Source: JBDGRJ01 sp042218115
GTDB lineage: Bacteria > Patescibacteriota > Patescibacteriia > Magasanikbacterales > UBA922
Assembly: GCA_042218115.1 (NCBI GenBank)
Contig: JBDGRJ010000028.1
Span: 1 to 6,619, forward strand
Reading direction: 5' to 3'
DNA: 6,619 nt
Below are positions 5,718 through 6,619 of the stretch, one piece after another (within the stretch, counting starts at the first letter, position 1; every line of letters starts with the position of its first letter). The notes under the pieces were generated by a model. That model worked only from the letters and a program-made list of their open reading frames with translations. It searched no databases and was not told the origin of the DNA. Made by a program: the position numbers and the translations under genes.

Positions 5718-6344
5718 CTACAAATTCTGTGCAACTATCCAAAGGATATCTTCCTCTGTTTCTACCTCCCTGCTCTGGTTTGATGTGTCAATAATCAAAA
5801 TCTCCTCATCCTTGGGTATGTATCTTCTTATCCCCCTCAAATTCTCTGTGGTAGTAAACTCAGAGAGTGAGTCCTCAGCCACCCCAACATCACTGCCAGC
5901 TGCATGAACTATACTTCCATCTCCTGTTACTAACCCTACATGTCCGACTCCTTTGTTTGGGTCATCATAGTAGTAATCAATCCTTCCACTTTTAAACACC
6001 ACGTCTCCTTTTTTGGTGCCCTCTTTTGCCACAACTTCCCCTAGTTGCAGTTGCTGAATTGATCTTCTTGGCAACCAGATGCCAAAGCGGGAATACACCC
6101 ATTTCACTAGAAGCGAACAATCCAGCACATCAGGAGCTTGCTCCATACTTGCACCTCTCCTATAAGTGGTGTTTTCTATGCAATAATTCAACAAACTACT
6201 GAGATTCGGATTTAATATCTCAAACCCCAGTTCACACAGGATTTCCACTGCTTCTTTTTGTTCTTTAAGCCCCTTTAGCTCATCAAACTTACTAGTCCTG
6301 AAGGCAATACGGTCACAGCGTGTAATGTAGCCATGATACCTCAT
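5718..6344 (-). CDS. NlpC/P60-family cysteine peptidase, no signal peptide
   Basis: The family usually cleaves peptidoglycan stem peptides between gamma-D-Glu and the next residue. The catalytic domain is in the second half of this 208-residue protein: LDCSLLVKWVYSRFGIWLPR (74-93) with nucleophile Cys76, KKGDVVF (111-117), VGHVGLVTGDGSIVHAAG (133-150) with His135 and the third catalytic position His147. All three match the Cys-His-His arrangement of E. coli Spr. Residues 1-60 are charged (ELKGLKEQKEAVEILCELGF) and contain no signal peptide, lipobox or membrane helix, and no SH3 or LysM repeat is seen, so export is not evident. The C-terminal about 30 residues are acidic. The ATG at 6344 is supported by a strong AGGAGG eight bases upstream, unusual beside its SD-less neighbours. 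The leader holds an attenuator-like structure. Possible roles are wall remodelling by another export route, a toxin or effector, or cytoplasmic amidase activity. Confidence 0.87.
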   Translation of the reverse strand: MRYHGYITRCDRIAFRTSKFDELKGLKEQKEAVEILCELGFEILNPNLSSLLNYCIENTTYRRGASMEQAPDVLDCSLLVKWVYSRFGIWLPRRSIQQLQLGEVVAKEGTKKGDVVFKSGRIDYYYDDPNKGVGHVGLVTGDGSIVHAAGSDVGVAEDSLSEFTTTENLRGIRRYIPKDEEILIIDTSNQSREVETEEDILWIVAQNL

Positions 6345-6352
6345 CTGTAGTT

Positions 6353-6358
6353 CCTCCT
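6353..6358 (-). promoter_or_regulatory. Strong Shine-Dalgarno of the NlpC/P60 gene
   Basis: AGGAGG sits 8 nt before the ATG, with a second AGGAG just upstream (TAGGAGTAGGAGG). It fixes the start codon and is the only full-strength ribosome binding site in the window. Confidence 0.8.
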
Positions 6359-6380
6359 ACTCCTAGGATAGAGAACAATT

Positions 6381-6409
6381 AAAAAAGCCTGCCCGAGTGG
6401 GCAGACTTT
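6381..6409 (-). terminator. Intrinsic terminator upstream of NlpC/P60 gene (attenuator candidate)
   Basis: On the minus strand AAAGTCTGCCC (6409-6399) pairs with GGGCAGGCTTT (6394-6384) across the loop ACTC; the pairing includes one G-U that exists only on this strand. The helix runs into six T (6386-6381), a textbook terminator. It lies about 37 nt upstream of the NlpC/P60 start codon, so either it ends an upstream transcript or it acts as an attenuator. Confidence 0.75.
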
Positions 6410-6418
6410 GAAGGTAAA

Positions 6419-6490
6419 CTCAAAACCTTCCCCCTCGGTCAGACAAGGGGGGTAGTTTCTATGAAGCTGGACCAAGTTTTGAGGCTTTTT
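6419..6490 (-). promoter_or_regulatory. Structured leader upstream of the attenuator, riboswitch-like
   Basis: CTCAAAAC (6483-6476) pairs perfectly with GTTTTGAG (6426-6419), closing a domain with an inner hairpin CCCCCT/AGGGGG (6430-6435/6446-6451). Mutually exclusive pairings exist: GAAGG with CCTTC (6430-6426 with 6415-6411), and AAAAAGCCT (6490-6482) with AGGCTTTTT (6390-6382), which overlaps the terminator. I recognise no known riboswitch family. On the plus strand the same outer stem followed by GCTTTTTG could also act as a terminator. Confidence 0.5.
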
Positions 6491-6619
6491 GTTATTAGCA
6501 TGAAATTTTAGTTAAGTTTACTTTAGAAGAAATGAAATATTTTTCAAGTAAGTGGACGCCTTGCAAAATAGTTGGAAACAGTTTAAAAGAGAGGTTTTTG
6601 TGTACTATAGAAGGATAAA

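Noticed and set aside
6532..6618. Plus-strand 28-codon frame beginning with MKYFSS.
   Set aside because: It is too short and lacks a proper ribosome binding site or any motif; likely chance.
6494..6619. Minus-strand open frame of about 41 codons from the right edge to a TAA at 6494-6496.
   Set aside because: It is short, has no recognisable motif, and the region is AT-rich. It could be the end of a gene outside the window but cannot be supported.

Overview
The window looks like a piece of a bacterial chromosome, most likely from the Candidate Phyla Radiation (Patescibacteria). I base this on the DsbA-like protein at 1135-2331. Its C-terminal His/Cys-rich domain (ending in segments like ITNPADYVFEDLDRILISYG and TDEACIYSKECPERG) is, from memory, typical of Parcubacteria-type genomes. 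Supporting signs are moderate-to-low GC, compact spacing, standard stop codons (all complete genes end in TAA or TAG, with no sign of TGA recoding), and several genes that start without a Shine-Dalgarno sequence. The lineage is an inference and was not checked against any database.

Layout from left to right. The 5' part of an endonuclease III gene (nth) runs off the left edge on the minus strand. Upstream of it, a stretch of about 500 nt (about 590-1090) has no convincing protein gene but folds on the minus strand into a chain of strong hairpins with a probable pseudoknot. It is preceded by an extended -10 promoter, and I interpret it as a large structured RNA of a family I do not recognise, or a very long nth leader. 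Next is a minus-strand gene for a membrane-anchored DsbA-like oxidoreductase with a His/Cys-rich C-terminal extension. Divergent to it is a plus-strand pair of genes one base apart: a class I DNA photolyase and a conserved protein of unknown function. These converge on a minus-strand type I polyprenyl (probably geranylgeranyl) diphosphate synthase. After a 234-nt spacer comes a minus-strand NlpC/P60 cysteine peptidase without a signal peptide. Its leader (about 6345-6490) has an intrinsic terminator plus mutually exclusive helices, resembling an attenuator or riboswitch. The last about 130 nt (6491-6619) hold no gene I can support.

How the genes relate: two DNA-repair activities (Nth and photolyase) are present. 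The photolyase and the unknown 191-residue protein are probably translated together. The other genes look like independent units. The most unusual content is RNA: the 500-nt structured element next to nth and the structured leader of the NlpC/P60 gene. All RNA structures were paired by eye and no folding program or covariation test was run.
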